A stretch of 64,000 nucleotides of DNA from Diplosphaera chodatii (Eukaryota; Chlorophyta; Trebouxiophyceae; Prasiolales; Stichococcaceae): contig JAALGY010000033.1 in assembly GCA_032358165.1 (NCBI GenBank), positions 1,240,001-1,304,000 on the forward strand, in the 5' to 3' direction. The notes beneath the pieces were generated by a model. The model saw only the letters and a list, made by a program, of their open reading frames with translations, ran no database searches and was not told the DNA's origin. Of this stretch, positions 23,601 through 35,825 are shown piece after piece; the first letter of the stretch is position 1, and each line of letters opens with the position of its first letter. A program made the translations under genes and the position numbers.

Positions 23601-25120
23601 GTGCGACTTGGCAAAAGTAGCCCAGCTCTGAACATTGCGCAGAGTCTTACAGTGTCGCCCTTGGTTGCAGGCGGTGCGACTACATCAGAGCCATATCGTA
23701 TGCCGACAGCCCCAGTGCCAGCCGGCGAGCAGGGCAACATCAAGCTGCCGCCGCTCGTCAAGGCAGCCAACACAGCCGCCAGGTGTGCGCTTGAAATCAG
23801 AACTGCAGCTGGACCGGCCATGCTAAACAATTGCCGGTTGCCGTAAGGGAACACAAGCCGTGGGACTGCAGTCCTTGCTGCGAGATGAACAGCCGCACCA
23901 TTACGGATGGTCCTTCTTTACCCCGCACACGTTGTCAGGGTCGCAGACCAATCTCATATCATATCCGCTCGCCACACTGCAGGTATAAGGCCAGCGGGAG
24001 GATCGTGGCGCCGGAGGTACAGCAGGTTCCCGACATGGAGGTGTCGGATGAGGAGGTGAGGCCATGCTTGCGATCCATGGTTTCCTGACCCGCGCCATGC
24101 TTGCAGATGGTGCCGAGTCGTGGGGTATCGTGGTCCCATCGTGCCTGTCGTTCCACACGCCAGAGCCGAGCCACTGCTCGAAGCCTTGGGGCCATCTTGC
24201 TGACACACCTGGCCGCCGTGCCGCGCAGGTGCTGAGCAACACGCTGGCAGAGACGCGGGCGCCGGGGGGGCTGACGGGCGCCGCGTCGGTGGTGTCCGGC
24301 ACCATGAGCCGCGCGCCGCCCAAACAGCAGGGTGGCACAAGCGCCCGCGCCGCGGACGACGACACTGTGACCGTCAACGGCGGCCCGGCCCCGGGCGGGG
24401 CGGGCAGCGGGCGGGAGGACGCGGCGCCGCCGCCGGCGCAGCACGCGGCCGCGATCGTGCCGGACCCGCAGCCCGGCTCTGTTCCGGACGGCACCAACCT
24501 GATCGCGGCGGCGAGCCCGGATGAGGTGGCGGCCGCGACGGCGCCCGGCGGCGCGGGGCCGCAGCAGCGCGAGGCCAGCGGCGCGGGGGCGGGCAGCGCC
24601 AGCCGGCAGGACGAGGAGGGGTACCCCTTCAGCTGGACGCGGGAGGAGCGGGAGGCGCACCGGGCCGGCGACATGGCCCGCCTCAGCGCCCTGCAGGTGC
24701 GCCGCCGAGCTGACACCTGCAGCACCACACGGTCTATCTGATGCAAAGTACATACGGCATGTGAAACTGTCGGGCAGTGGCACCGCTGTGTCTTCGCTCG
24801 ATAGCCTACTGGTTCTTACACCACAGCAGGTCGCCCACAGGCGCACATGTGTTCTGACCATGGTAAACTTGCTTGCACAGGCACAGCGGCTGCAGGCGGA
24901 GGTGGCGTCTGTCAGCGCCCGCAGCCGCAGCCAGGGCTCCCACCAGCTCGCGTCCGCGGGACAGCGGCACACGCAGGAGCAGCAGTCGCAACGGCAGCCC
25001 GTCGCAGCGCAGGCTGCGGTGGTCGCCGCCGCAGCTGCAGAGCAGGCGTACGATGCCGAGGGCATGGCCGCGCCTGAACGGCTGGCGCCCGTCAAGCGCA
25101 AGCGCGACAGTGATCAGTAG
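20698..25120 (+). CDS. Plant-type cryptochrome (blue-light receptor) with long C-terminal extension
   Basis: FAD-binding photolyase-homology region followed by a long tail, as in Chlamydomonas CPH1. The ATG is at 20698; the first exon reads PTALLWLRRDLRVADNPAL. Later exons give FIWAPEEEGQFQPGRCSRWW, NHLYDPISMVRDNEVK, DVLYEPWEV, LSPHLHHGEISTRHIYY, REYSRYLSFHFPF, AWRQGRTGYPLVDAAMREL, FLVKNLLLPWQWGLKHFW, ALGWQY, YVRRWLPVLSRLPNKWIH and LGSNYDWPIV. All three Trp-triad residues are present (CPW, first W of PWQWG, LGWQY). The flavin-facing Asp of plant cryptochromes (Asp396 in Arabidopsis CRY1) is Ala (codon 22967-22969, DLESAALGW). The tail from about 23700 is Ala/Gly/Pro-rich with a basic KRKRD near the end, a possible nuclear signal. 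The stop is at 25118-25120. Not a DASH type or photolyase by overall match. Confidence 0.95.
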
Positions 25121-25717
25121 CGGTCATGCCGCACAGATCATGACACGTTGAGCGGACTGCCATAACTGCAAGGGCTGACGGCAAGGCACTTGGGACGTGC
25201 TTGGAGGGGTCAGGGGCTTCATTGATTCACCGGGCAAACATGGTAGTGTGAGCTTGATGAAGCACCACCTACTGGGAGGCTGATGTCAGGCTCAGCATCT
25301 GCGACCTCCCCTCCCAGACTGGACGTGGATCTGCGGGCATCATGTGTTTAGGCAAATGCCCTTCATTGAGCCCTTGTTGACGTTGTTGTGTAGTCTCCGC
25401 ACCAATTTTGCATGATGCTGATGTCAGAGATCCTGCTCTGCACTTGAACATTTTAGCCTTTCGTACTTGCTATCACATGAGTTCTGTTCATCTGCTATCG
25501 TACTGTTATGGTATTTCGTATCAGGTCAGCTTCAAGCAAGCCTACTGTAAAACCACTTGAAGCCCTCTCAGCAGTGTCCTCTGCTACATTTGCGTCCACA
25601 TCGTATATGATACATACCTAGCGGTGCCATTCGCACCAACACGAACGTCTGTCCTCTGGCGACTTGCACACGCCTGCTAAGACACATGACTCCACACCGG
25701 CGGCTTGCCATCGACCA
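25121..25717. other. Convergent intergenic region, cryptochrome to CSN5
   Basis: It holds the two 3' UTRs. AT content rises here relative to the coding parts. A TGTAA signal for the cryptochrome gene is present at 25546. No other feature was recognised. Confidence 0.55.
25546..25550 (+). terminator. Candidate TGTAA polyadenylation signal, cryptochrome gene
   Basis: TGTAA lies 426 nt after the cryptochrome stop in non-coding sequence. TGTAA is the usual green-algal signal; the assignment rests on position only. Confidence 0.45.
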
Positions 25718-27829
25718 TCACGCCTCCATTGGTGTCACTGCCTCAGCAGCATCTACCGCTGGTGCACCACTTTGCTGCTGGCCATTGACCATGGCTGCGG
25801 CAGGCGGTCGCAGGTTGAAAAGCACATCCTTCATGACCTGCATCGTGCAAACGGACAGTGGTGCGCCCCATCAGCAGGGCGATGCTCGTGTACAGTTTAG
25901 CACTGTGTGGGTATTCACAAGCTGTTGTTCTGGAGATACTTGTATGGTGACGATTCCGTGTGGATTGACAACGCAAGAGTGGTGCTGCTGCTGCCCCCAC
26001 CTGGCTGGAGATGCCCTTGATCTGCTCCACGGCCAGGCGGCCGGTGTCGCGCGTCAGCTTGGGCAGCTTCTGGTCGTCCTTGCTCTTCTTCTCGAAGGGC
26101 GCGGTGAAGCGTCCCATCCGCCCCGTGTGCGCCAGCTCAGCATCCGCCGCCTCCAGCTTCTCCGCTGTGGCGCATCATGTGTGAGGGGTTTTTGACGTTT
26201 TCCCAGGGGCAAGGTGTGTAGGGTGCCGTGCAAGCAAGCACGGCTCAAGGCTGAACAGGGAAGTGCTGCTGCGCACGTGAGGCTTCTGCATTATTGTTGC
26301 TGTGGGTGACACCCTGCAAACACAAACTGCTGAACAGCAGGCGCACCAATGTCGCTGATCTGGCCTGATGTCAGCTCCCGTGTGTTGATGAGCGGTGACG
26401 CTGCCAAGGTGTTCACCCAGTACCTGCGTGCATTGCAGGCCGGCATCTGAGCACCTACAGACAGCACCGCAGGAGCACAGCGACGTGCATTGTCACACGC
26501 ATTTTACATCAGCCGGTGCAGAGGCAGTGAGTCGTAAGGGTGCCCACTTGTTCCACAGCATGTCCAGCATGTGCGAGTCCAGGCTGGACTTGAAGAAAGA
26601 CACATCAAGCGGGTAGTACTGGTTGGCATGCACGCCAAAGTCCTCTATCTTGCTCATCGGGATTGTCTGGTACTCGCTGGCCTGTGCATTGGGCGGCTTG
26701 TAGCCCTGCATGCAGAAATGCAGCATTCCAGCATGTTCACATGGCTTGCAACAAGCACACAACTCTGCAGCTGCTCAAGATGGGAGGGAATGATCCTCCC
26801 ATCATGGCAGCATGAAAACTGGTGCGTCAACAACGCACAATCATACATGTGTTGCTCAGGCCGTCTTCACCTCTGGATAGGTGCGGAAGGCGCCGATCTC
26901 CACCTTGCCTGCCGCAATGGTGCGGTGTGGGTCGACAACAATGGCTAGAAACGGCTCATTGTATTGCTGCTGCGTCATCTGCGTGCTGCAATCGATGCCT
27001 GACAGCCAGCAGCCATACCCCGGGTGGCTGTGGTACCAGCCAACTGCGTTTTCGAGCCGACCAACGCTCTGCAATGCATTTCACACGAAGATTGGCCGAG
27101 GCGTGCACATATGCATGTCTTCAACAGTCATGTGTGTTGCCACGTGACGCAAGTGCACTTGCCTATTGTGTATGCGACATGTGCACGCATGTTGTGTGGC
27201 AGGCAAACAGCAACCTTGCTGGTCTCGCCAAAGTCCACAATGTACTCGTAGGCCTCCGACTGTGCATTGACCCGCGTCTCTGTACCCTCGACTGGCAGCG
27301 CATACGCATCTGCAGATGCACAGTGGAGCAGCATCCGAGCGTCAGTGCCCATGAGCAACATGGATCTGGCAACGGAACGCTCATGATCAGCCAACACAAC
27401 GCACACCAAGGATGATGAAGGTGTCGCCGACGATCTTGCCCTGCATCATGCCCATGATCTCCAGGTTGCCGCCGGACTTGGCGTGCATCGCCATCTTCAG
27501 CAACGCCAGCGCCGAGATCCGCACACTGCAGTATGGCGCACGACAGCTGCTGTCAGGCTACATGTGATCAGGCGATCGCGGGTAAGATGGTACAGTGACA
27601 TCTGGACACCAGAGGCCGTGCAACACATGCTGCCCTTAGGCGAGGTGACCCAGGATGCTCACTGCTTGAAGTAGTGCGGATCGCGTGCCCAGGGCTTCTG
27701 CGTCTGGATGGCCTGCTGCTCAGCCTGGTTGTATCTGAAGTAGCCATCCACCTCGCTGACGGCTGTGATGTTGTTCTCCAGCTCCCACCGTGTCCGTGCT
27801 GCATCAGCACCGCTGGATGACCCAGCCAT
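25718..27829 (-). CDS. CSN5: COP9 signalosome subunit 5 (JAMM deneddylase)
   Basis: Metalloprotease subunit that removes NEDD8/RUB1 from cullins. Minus-strand ATG at 27829. Exon blocks in order: [117 protein letters not shown]...[66 protein letters not shown] and [16 protein letters not shown]. The JAMM zinc motif [14 protein letters not shown] and the upstream Glu (LEIMG) are intact, so it should be active. The stop is at 25718-25720, after a short [12 protein letters not shown] tail. The match is to CSN5, not to the proteasome paralogue RPN11. A second COP9 subunit, CSN7, lies at 60987-62406. Confidence 0.95.
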
Positions 27830-28754
27830 AATGGCGTTGCTGTGTAGGCGCGGCGGGATGCAAGCACTCGACTTTCTGTCTTGTTTGCTGGTGACTTTGG
27901 TGGGGACAATCAGGGTTGGCACTCGAGCGGATGGCCAATCTAGGCGCACGTCACAAGCCAATCATGAACTACCTCGCACTTCGGCCTAGCTATCAAGTAC
28001 AGCCTGCGTGTGATACAGAACACCACACCGGATCACTGCACGCCTATGGCCAGCTTGCGCTTTTCTGAGGGTCACTTGATGTTGACGAGCACAAGTGATG
28101 CTAAAATCGAGGCGTCCCTTCTGGCTCTGGAAGTGAAGCGCGCTCAACAAGATGCCACTGCTCGAGCTCCTTGTTGCACAAGTGCAACTGCGTAAATCAC
28201 GAAATCAGGTTATTGCCATCACCTCAAGCAAAGACATGATGGAACCGGCATGTCACTGCAGGGCTGGCTGCCATCCGCACTGCACATGCCGGCAGGTGCG
28301 CCGCTTGCAATTTCAATACTTCATCATATAGCATCTGCCAAAGTGAGGGAATCAAGCATCAGGAGTGCTGAAGCACGGCCGCGGCGGACATGGGCATGTT
28401 GTCATAAGTCGCGAGGTGCATGCACAGCCCCTTTCGGAAGCGAGTGCGACGTTCGGATTGACCCTTGCGGTGCGTCCAAGCGGTTTCTGATAGCTCTGGA
28501 CACTGCCAGGACAAAGCTGACATGTTTCTATTGGGTTGTCATCGGATCTCAACAGTCAGGGTGGCGGCGGCCTGCGGCTGCCGTCTGCAGCTCAGCCTGT
28601 GACACGTCTGTCAGGCCGGTGCATGCTGCATGCGCCCCTGGTACACAGCGACTATCGTGTAATTGTGTTTTTGACCAGGTCCAAGCATGAAGGGGCCCAT
28701 GTGCACCTTAATGTAGAGCCAGCTGCCGAAGCGGCGTACTGGTGCAGTACCAGC
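27830..28754. other. Divergent promoter region, CSN5 / UTP21
   Basis: A 925-bp gap between divergent start codons (27829 minus, 28755 plus). Both promoters and 5' UTRs must be here. No recognisable exon was seen; the start of UTP21 could lie further upstream if a 5' exon was missed. Confidence 0.5.
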
Positions 28755-31700
28755 ATGGCACCACAGCCGCCGTTGTTCCAGCCCTTCAGAGCGCTGGGCT
28801 ACATCACGGATGATGTGCCCTTTGCCGTCCAGCGGAGGGGCCGTGAAGTGTATGTCACCGTCAGCGTGGGGAAGTGCTGGCAGGCAAGACCTGTCAGCGC
28901 GTGGGCATGGTGGATGATGCCTGATGTGCTTATTAGAGGCCAACGAGAACGAAACTTCGTACCTGACCATTTCTGATGATTTCGGGTTTTGGCATCAGGT
29001 GTACAATTGCGAGACGCTCCGGCTGGTGCTGGTTGGTCCGCAGGTGCGGTGCTGACTCAATGCAACAGTCATGCGAGGGTATTCGAGCATGCTACCTTGT
29101 GACATGCCATTGACACCGTCTGCAGCTGGTGCACGACATTCGAGCCTTGGCAACAAAGGGCGACCTGACATTTGCTGCGACTGGCTCCTCTATTGTGGAG
29201 TGTCGCCGCATCGCCAGGTATACCTGGCACCTGCCACTGCAGCTTGTCCATGTACTGCTGCCGTGGCGCCAGGCGAAGTCGTACGCAGCAGCAAAGACGA
29301 CTCTGCCTGGTCGCATCTACTCGCATGCACGGACCTGGTGCATGTTGCGCTGCAGGACGGGGACCTACCGGGCGGGGCCGGGCGCTGTGGTGCAGCTGCT
29401 GTGCCTGGGCGACAACCTCCTCAGCCTGCACAGCACCGGTTGCCTACGCGTGTGGAAAATCGGGGAATACGATGCGCCTGAGGTGCACCTGACTTTTCAG
29501 TCGAAGGCAGAAAGAGCATGTCCATCAGTACGAGGAGTAAATTTGCCAGTTCGTCACTTGTTACAATGCTTTCAAGTCGTCGACCATGACGCAGCGTCCT
29601 ACATTCGTTGCTCTGCAGACCGAGCTGCAGATGCCGGCTGGCTTTGTCCCCACCTGCATGGCACACCCAGACACCTACCTGAACAAGGTGAGCGCATGCA
29701 AATCCTGAAGTGTGAAAGATTGACATAGCTGCATCATGCACGTGTATAGTTACCAGGTGTGCGCAAGTAGTAGACTCTGCAAACAGCTCTGTTGTTCTGA
29801 GGCCAGGTGGTCATTGGTGGCAGCAATGGCAGCCTACTGCTGTACAACTTCTCTAGTGGACGTTTGCTCTACGAGTTCGAAGACGTCAATGCCTCTGCTG
29901 TCAAGTGCATTGTGTCGTCTCCAGCACTGGACGTCGTTGGAGTTGGCTATGGCGATGGGTGAGCACCCTGCATGATGCTTGCCGCTGTGACCGCGGCTGT
30001 GGCGATCTCAGATGAGCTGGCTGACAACAATAGTGGGCATTGTGTGCAGGACCGCAGTGTTGCACAACCTGCGGACAGACACAAAGGTGCTGGAGTTCAG
30101 AAATGCATCGGGCGTGGGAATGACATCAGATGTCAGCCTGGTCAACGACCGCAGCAGCAGCGCCGCCACTGCTGGCGGCGCCTGCACAGCCATAACCTTC
30201 CGCACAGGTGAACCGCGCATGCTGTTGCAATAGAGCGATGCTGGACAGCATGCACATAGACTGCTGTGCTCGGTGCCGAGGCAACATGAGCAGTAGCATG
30301 GGTTGTCTTGAATAAAACCTCATGGCTGCTTCCTGTGCAGGTGTCGGCGTGCCGCTTCTGGCGGCAGGCGGCGGCGCAGGCGTCATCACAGTCTGGGACC
30401 TTGAACAGCGACGGCTTCAGGTGCTTGCTGTAGGCACAGTCAGCCGTCGGCATTACCCCAAGGCACCTCCCCCATCCTGAAGGCTAAGTTGAGACTTACC
30501 CTGCAGACGGTGCTGCGGGACGCGCACGATGCACCACTCACATCGCTGCACTTCTTCGCGGGGGAGCCACGCCTTATGTCCGCGGCCGCCGACAACTCGG
30601 TGAAGCAGTGGCTGTTCGACAATGCGGATGGCACTGGCCGCCTGCTGCGCTTCCGCAGTGGCCACGCGGCGCCGCCGTCCTGCCTGCGCTACTATGGCGA
30701 CGGCACCCGGCTACTCTCAGCAGGTGCGCCAGGGCAGGAGCAGATCTGATGCTTGACGAATGTACCCAGGCAGCTACCATACTGATCAGCACCAGGCTCT
30801 GCTGTGCGCAAGCTGAGAGTTGCTTGTGACGCTGCTGCAGGCCACGACCGGGCCTTCCGCCTCTTCTCGGCCATCCAGGACCAGCAGAGCCGTGAGCTGT
30901 CACAGCGGCACACAGCCAAGAGGGCCAAGAAGCTGCACGTGCGGGAGGAGGACCTCAAGCTGCCGTGTGTGATCGACATGGCCGCTTGCCAGGTGCCGCG
31001 TAGCAAAGCAGCCATAGCAGCAATTCATTGTAGTGTGCAAGCTGCTGCACAGCGCCTTCCAAGTATGGGTTGTATCTACCAGCACTGTGATGTCTGACTG
31101 TCACAGGTGCGCGAGCGAGACTGGTGCAACGTCATCACGGCTCATCAGGGTTCTCCAGCTGCGTACACCTGGCTCCTGAAGAACTACACGCTAGGTGCCG
31201 TCATGTATGTGCTTGCACTGCCCGTTCAGCTGCACCCACTTGGGACTGGTGGCCACTTCTCTGCGAAGGCTTCCCTGGAGCCAGTGGTGTTTTACTGCAG
31301 GGGAGCATGTGCTGCAGCGACCAAAGGCACCAGGCAGCAGGGCAGCTGATGCGCCCGTCAGCTGCGTGGCTATTAGCAGCTGCGGCAACTTTGGGCTTGT
31401 TGGCACGTCAGCCGGGCGGGTTGACCGCTACAACATGCAGTCCGGCCTGCACCGTGGCTCCTACAGCAGGTGGGGCGGACGTGCAGGCTGGACGTGCAGC
31501 ACAGTGACTGCAGGTCATGTATTACGGCTGCAGAGACCAAGAGTTTGCAATTCAGGTTGCACATGCTGACACAGCAGTGTGCTGACTGTCTGTCACACCA
31601 TGTTGCTGTGCTCCTGCAGGAAAGGACCTCAGGACGCAGAGCTGCCAGCTCACAAGGGCACAGTGGTGGCCCTCTCAGTGGATGCCAGCAACCGAGCGCT

Positions 31701-34389
31701 GGTGACTGCTGGTCTGGACGGTGTGCTGCGCACCTGGGACTTCCGCAGGCAGAGGCTCGCAGGTGTCCGTCACTGCTGTCACATCCGAACAGTGCGGCTA
31801 GCCTGCTTGTCAGAAGCTTGCATTGACGTTGACGTACGGACGTCCGCCATCTGAGTGTCCTCTTTCTGTAGGTGAGCTGGTGGTCGGCAGCCCGATAGCG
31901 CGCATGGCTCGGCACGCCAACTCTGCACTGCTGGCGGTCGCGTGCGACGACCTGTCCATTCGGATGTTCGATGTGGAGGTGCTGCTGGCCATCTTCAAAA
32001 ATTTGCACATATGCGCCATGCGTGACATGCCAAAGTGCACCCATGAGTGTGTGTTTGTACCATCTCATGCTCATGCTTGCTGCGCAGTCGTTTCAAGTCT
32101 TTGTCGATGCAGGCCATGACGCAAGTGCGGCGGTTTGACGGCCACAGCGACCGCATCACGGACCTGCAGGTCAGCGAGGACTGCAGATGGCTGCTTTCCT
32201 CTGCAATGGACGGCACGCTGCGTGTGTGGGACATTCCAGCAGCTACCACCTATCAGGCAAGTGCCAACATGTTAGAACCCTCTGACCCTGACATCTGCTA
32301 GTATACTTCATGCTGAGTGGTCAACTACGAGGCGTCCATGTGATGCTGTGTTCAACAACGCTGTCAGTGGTTTTCTACTTGGCAGTGCAGTTGCTCGTGA
32401 TAGTCGAATGCCGATTGATGAACAGGTCATGCGGCTGGGGGCGCCTGTGACAGCGCTGACGCTGTCGCCGGGCATGGACATGCTCGCGACCGCACATGCA
32501 TCTGCACGCGGCATCTACCTGTGGTCCAACCAGCTGCTGTTTGGCGGCGCCTCAGACATCCTGCCATCACAGGTGCTGAAGACTTGCCGAACAGCATGCA
32601 TCGATGCTGGGTTCCATGTTTGCCTTCCAACGAACGTGCCAAACGCTTGTGTTGTGTGCATTGGCAGCATTGCTCATTGCAGTCTGGCACCCATGTGACC
32701 CCTCTCCACAGGCGCCGATGGATGTGCGGCTGCCAGCCGTGGGGCGGGAGGCGGTAGAAGGCCCCGAGCCGACGGATGTGTCTGGTTCATCGTCGGAGGA
32801 CGAGGATGCCACCGACATGGCAGTCGCCCAGGTGCCTTGTGTGCCAACAGCGTGGCAGCAGACCAACTGCACACACGATATGCTGCACAGCTGTGAGTAT
32901 CGCATGCTACACTGCACAAGTTGCCACACTGAGGCATGCTGCAAAGTCGGTTGGACGATGTATGACCCTGTTTCTGAGCAGGCGGAGCCAGTTGCGGAGG
33001 CAGCCGAGGTGCCACAGCGCCAGTACGAGGACCGCAGCGAGGCGGGCGCGCCCGCGCCGCTGGCCCCGAGCCTCGTCACACTGTCGCTGCTGCCCCGCAC
33101 CCAGGCAGGCGCTGCCTTCCAGTCAGCACATCACCTGTGCATTTGCTAACACACGACGTGCAAGGAGTACCCCCAGACGAACATCGTCTTGCACGAAAGC
33201 GTCTCGGCAATGCAGCGCCGCTCGAGACATGTCAACGACCTGCGTGTTTTTGTCTGCGCAGTGGCACAACCTGGTGCACTTGGATGCAATCAAGGCACGC
33301 AGCAAGCCGATACAGCCACCGAAGAAGCCCGAGGCTGCGCCCTTCTTCCTGCCGACTATTGCAGGTGCACTGTGCCTCTGGTGAAGTTGACAAAGTAGGG
33401 CCTGCGTCGGTGCAGCTTCCGAGTTGCAGCACGGCTGCGTACTGTTTCCTGCTGTCATCATCAGGGCTGGAGGGTCGCCCGGTGTTTGCACCGGAAGCGA
33501 CAGCTGAGGAGGCAGGGCAATATGGATCGCGAGTGCTGGGGAAGTCAACCTCAGTGGGCGTTCAGGGCAGCGCATTCACACGCACGCTCAAGGTGCAGCC
33601 CTGTTCCTGCTGCTTGCATGCATCTGCACACCATCCATGAGTGTGTACTTTGCGCTGAAGAGTTTCGTGCACCTCCGAACTGCTGCACATGCTCGTGTGT
33701 GCCACCGGATGCAGGCGTGTGCGGATGCTGGTGACTTCACGTCCTTCACCGCCTTGTTGCGAGGCCTGTCACCCAATGCAATCGACCAGGAGCTGCGCAG
33801 CATGCAGGTGCACCCTGCATGCTCGCACCTGTGCTGCCCTGAGACGGCACATGTTCAGCGACATGCTTTACTTGGATTGGCTCCTGCAACTTGCCGGCTT
33901 TGCTCTGCCTGGGTGGGAACAAGCACATAGGCTAAATTACCCTCTGATCCCTGCAGATCCTGGAGGGTGGCGATCCTGCAGAGGTGGAGCGCGTTGCACA
34001 GCTGCTGGACTACGTGGATGCTGAGCTGCTAGGCAACTGCAACTTTGAGTTCCTGCAGGTTGGTGTGCGCCAGCAACCCTGCTGCGACTTCTGCATTCGA
34101 GCATAGGCGTGGCATTGTACAGCAGCAGCGCGTGGCTAAGCATACACCGCAGCTGCCGTCCAGAGGGAAGGCAGCCGCACCGACTGATACGACATGATAT
34201 GCGATGCCTGTGCAGGCTTTCCTGCGGGTAGTGCTGCAGATCCATGGCGAAGCAATCATGGAGCACGAGCAGCTGCGGCAGCGGGCGTCACAGCTAGAGC
34301 AGCACCTCCGCAAGTCCTGGACCCGCATCGAGACTCTTGTGGAGCAAACGCGCTGCATGGTCGGCCTGCTCGGCAATCAGCAAATCTGA
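28755..34389 (+). CDS. UTP21: UTP21/WDR36-like WD40 protein of the U3 snoRNP (SSU processome)
   Basis: Nucleolar protein needed for 18S rRNA processing. ATG at 28755 opens LFQPFRALGYITDDVPFAVQ and YVTVSVGKCWQ, the family's N-terminal signature (FxPFRALGxVxxxVPF). Many small exons follow with WD40 blades: VYNCETLRLVLVG, VHDIRALATKGDLTFAATGS, VVIGGSNGSLLLYNFSSGRL, RTAVLHNLRTDTKVLEFRN, LLAAGGGAGVITVWDLEQRR, ADNSVKQWLFD, HDRAFRLFS, CVAISSCGNFGLVGTSAGRV, HKGTVVALSVDASNRALVTA, GLDGVLRTWDF and AMDGTLRVWDIPAATTYQ. The UTP21 C-terminal domain follows: KSKPIQPP-type segment (ARSKPIQPPKKPEAAPFF), FTSFTALLRGLSPNAIDQEL, LLDYVDAELLGNCNFEFLQ and FLRVVLQIHGE. The stop is at 34387-34389. Complete and typical; not every intron boundary was fixed. 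Confidence 0.94.
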
Positions 34390-34477
34390 CAGGGGTCGGT
34401 CACCATTGGAGCGATGAGGTTGGGCAGCATTCAGCCATCAGAATGATAGGAACTTCGTCGCCGTGCTTGATAACGAC

Positions 34478-34482
34478 TGTAA
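34478..34482 (+). terminator. Candidate TGTAA polyadenylation signal, UTP21
   Basis: TGTAA begins 89 nt after the UTP21 stop, in the short convergent gap before the minus-strand gene that stops at 34571. Confidence 0.5.
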
Positions 34483-34570
34483 TCTGCGTAGAGTCGCAGG
34501 GTCCAACACATTGGTTTGTGCACAACGCCCGAGGTGCGCATGGACAAAAACAATGAGAACGCATAGCCTT

Positions 34571-35312
34571 TCAAGAAGCGGCAAGCACCGAGAACATGTT
34601 TGAGCCTTTGTCGTTGCTCCAGAGGCTCTTTGCAGCCTGCCGTCGCTGCGTCTTGCCATGAGCCCTTGTGCCTCGTTCTGACACCTTCTCGCAGTGTGAT
34701 AGCGCCTGCGGTAGGGAGGCACAGCTGGTCACACATATGTGTCAAGGTGTTGCTACAGATGTCGCACGTGCCGCGTGGGGGTGAAAGCAGGTGGCATCTC
34801 ACCCGTTCAAGCTTCTTCAGCTTCCGTTTCCGCTGCACCTTTGTCGTGTGCCCGCGCTTGCCAACCTTTATGCCCAGCTTGGCGCCCTGGGGCTGCTTTA
34901 GCTTTGGCTTGGCCTTGGTCGCTTCTGCTTCCATTGCCTGCGGAGCTGCACCTGCAGGCACTGCAATTTAGCGTCAGCATGCTGGACAGTGCTGCTGCAT
35001 GCAATGCCATGCTGACGGCGAGTACATGCAAGTGGGCATGCGTCTCCAGTGCATTGAACAGAGTTCATGCTGATGGTATTGAGGCCAGCCCCCTCGGTAC
35101 CGTTGCCTGTCTCTGCTGCAGCTGCATCTTTTGCGGGCATGGCTGCTGGGGTGCCGCCGCTGCTGTCTACGGCCATGCTGTTGGCGGACACCCTCATGGC
35201 GGCTTTGCTGCCTGTACGAGCACACAGTGGACGTCAGCTTGTGGCACACCGTGTCACACGAGCCTTAGGCATGGGTCTTGTATGCGCGTGGACACTCACG
35301 AGACTTGGCCAT
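34571..35312 (-). CDS. Small basic protein, probably nucleolar; family not recognised
   Basis: Four minus-strand exons close in phase: 35312-35300, 35211-35101, 34951-34803 and 34705-34571, giving 135 residues. The N terminus is MAKSRSKAAMRVSANS, the middle is Ala-rich, and then comes a strongly basic block, GIKVGKRGHTTKVQRKRKL followed by KKLERALSHCEKV. The end reads HGKTQRRQAAKSLWSND and KGSNMFSVLAAS. MAKS starts and lysine-rich cores are seen in small nucleolar ribosome-biogenesis proteins such as the LLPH/DUF2423 group, but the match is too weak to name. It is adjacent to UTP21 and convergent with it. The start is supported because the first exon splices in phase to a conserved-looking second exon. 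Confidence 0.7.
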
Positions 35313-35825
35313 CCGTCACACACTGGTCCGGTGGCTCCTGCAGCACACGGCGCCTTCCCTCCCTCTGGCAGCTCAGCACACTGACAGCTCTTACGCTGTG
35401 ACGACTGCAACGCGAAAATGCTACGCACTTCACAAGCAGGTTGCGAGCGAGCGGACTGCAACACATGGCGCTTTGCAGCTTGACTGCAACATGTTGCCAT
35501 GCTGAGGTGGCAAATGGCTTGTACCTCGCCAAGTTCGAGAGGGCGGGAGACCTTGCAAGCAGTTGCTGTCTTCCATCGCTCTGCCGCAGGCTGAAAGCAT
35601 TGCTGCTTTCAGAGCCGCTTCGGCTGCGTAGCACGGTGTTGCGCAAAACCTCCTCCCCTGCTGTCCAAATCCGCGTGGGCTGAAGAAGTATCCCAGCAAT
35701 CCACAGCAGCGGTGCCAGCACTGTGACCTTGTTGATATAGACTGATCACTCAAACAAGACAGGTGGCTTGCGCAACACCGCTGGGTTGGTCAAGGCTAAT
35801 GTGACAAGTTGGCGCCTTCCACACC
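35313..35825. other. Divergent promoter region, small basic protein / RING-CH
   Basis: 513 bp between two divergent start codons (35312 minus, 35826 plus). No exon or named element was recognised. Confidence 0.5.

Noticed and set aside
28976..29000. TGATGAT in a UTP21 intron as a box C/D snoRNA
   Set aside because: No matching D box and terminal stem could be placed at a proper distance.
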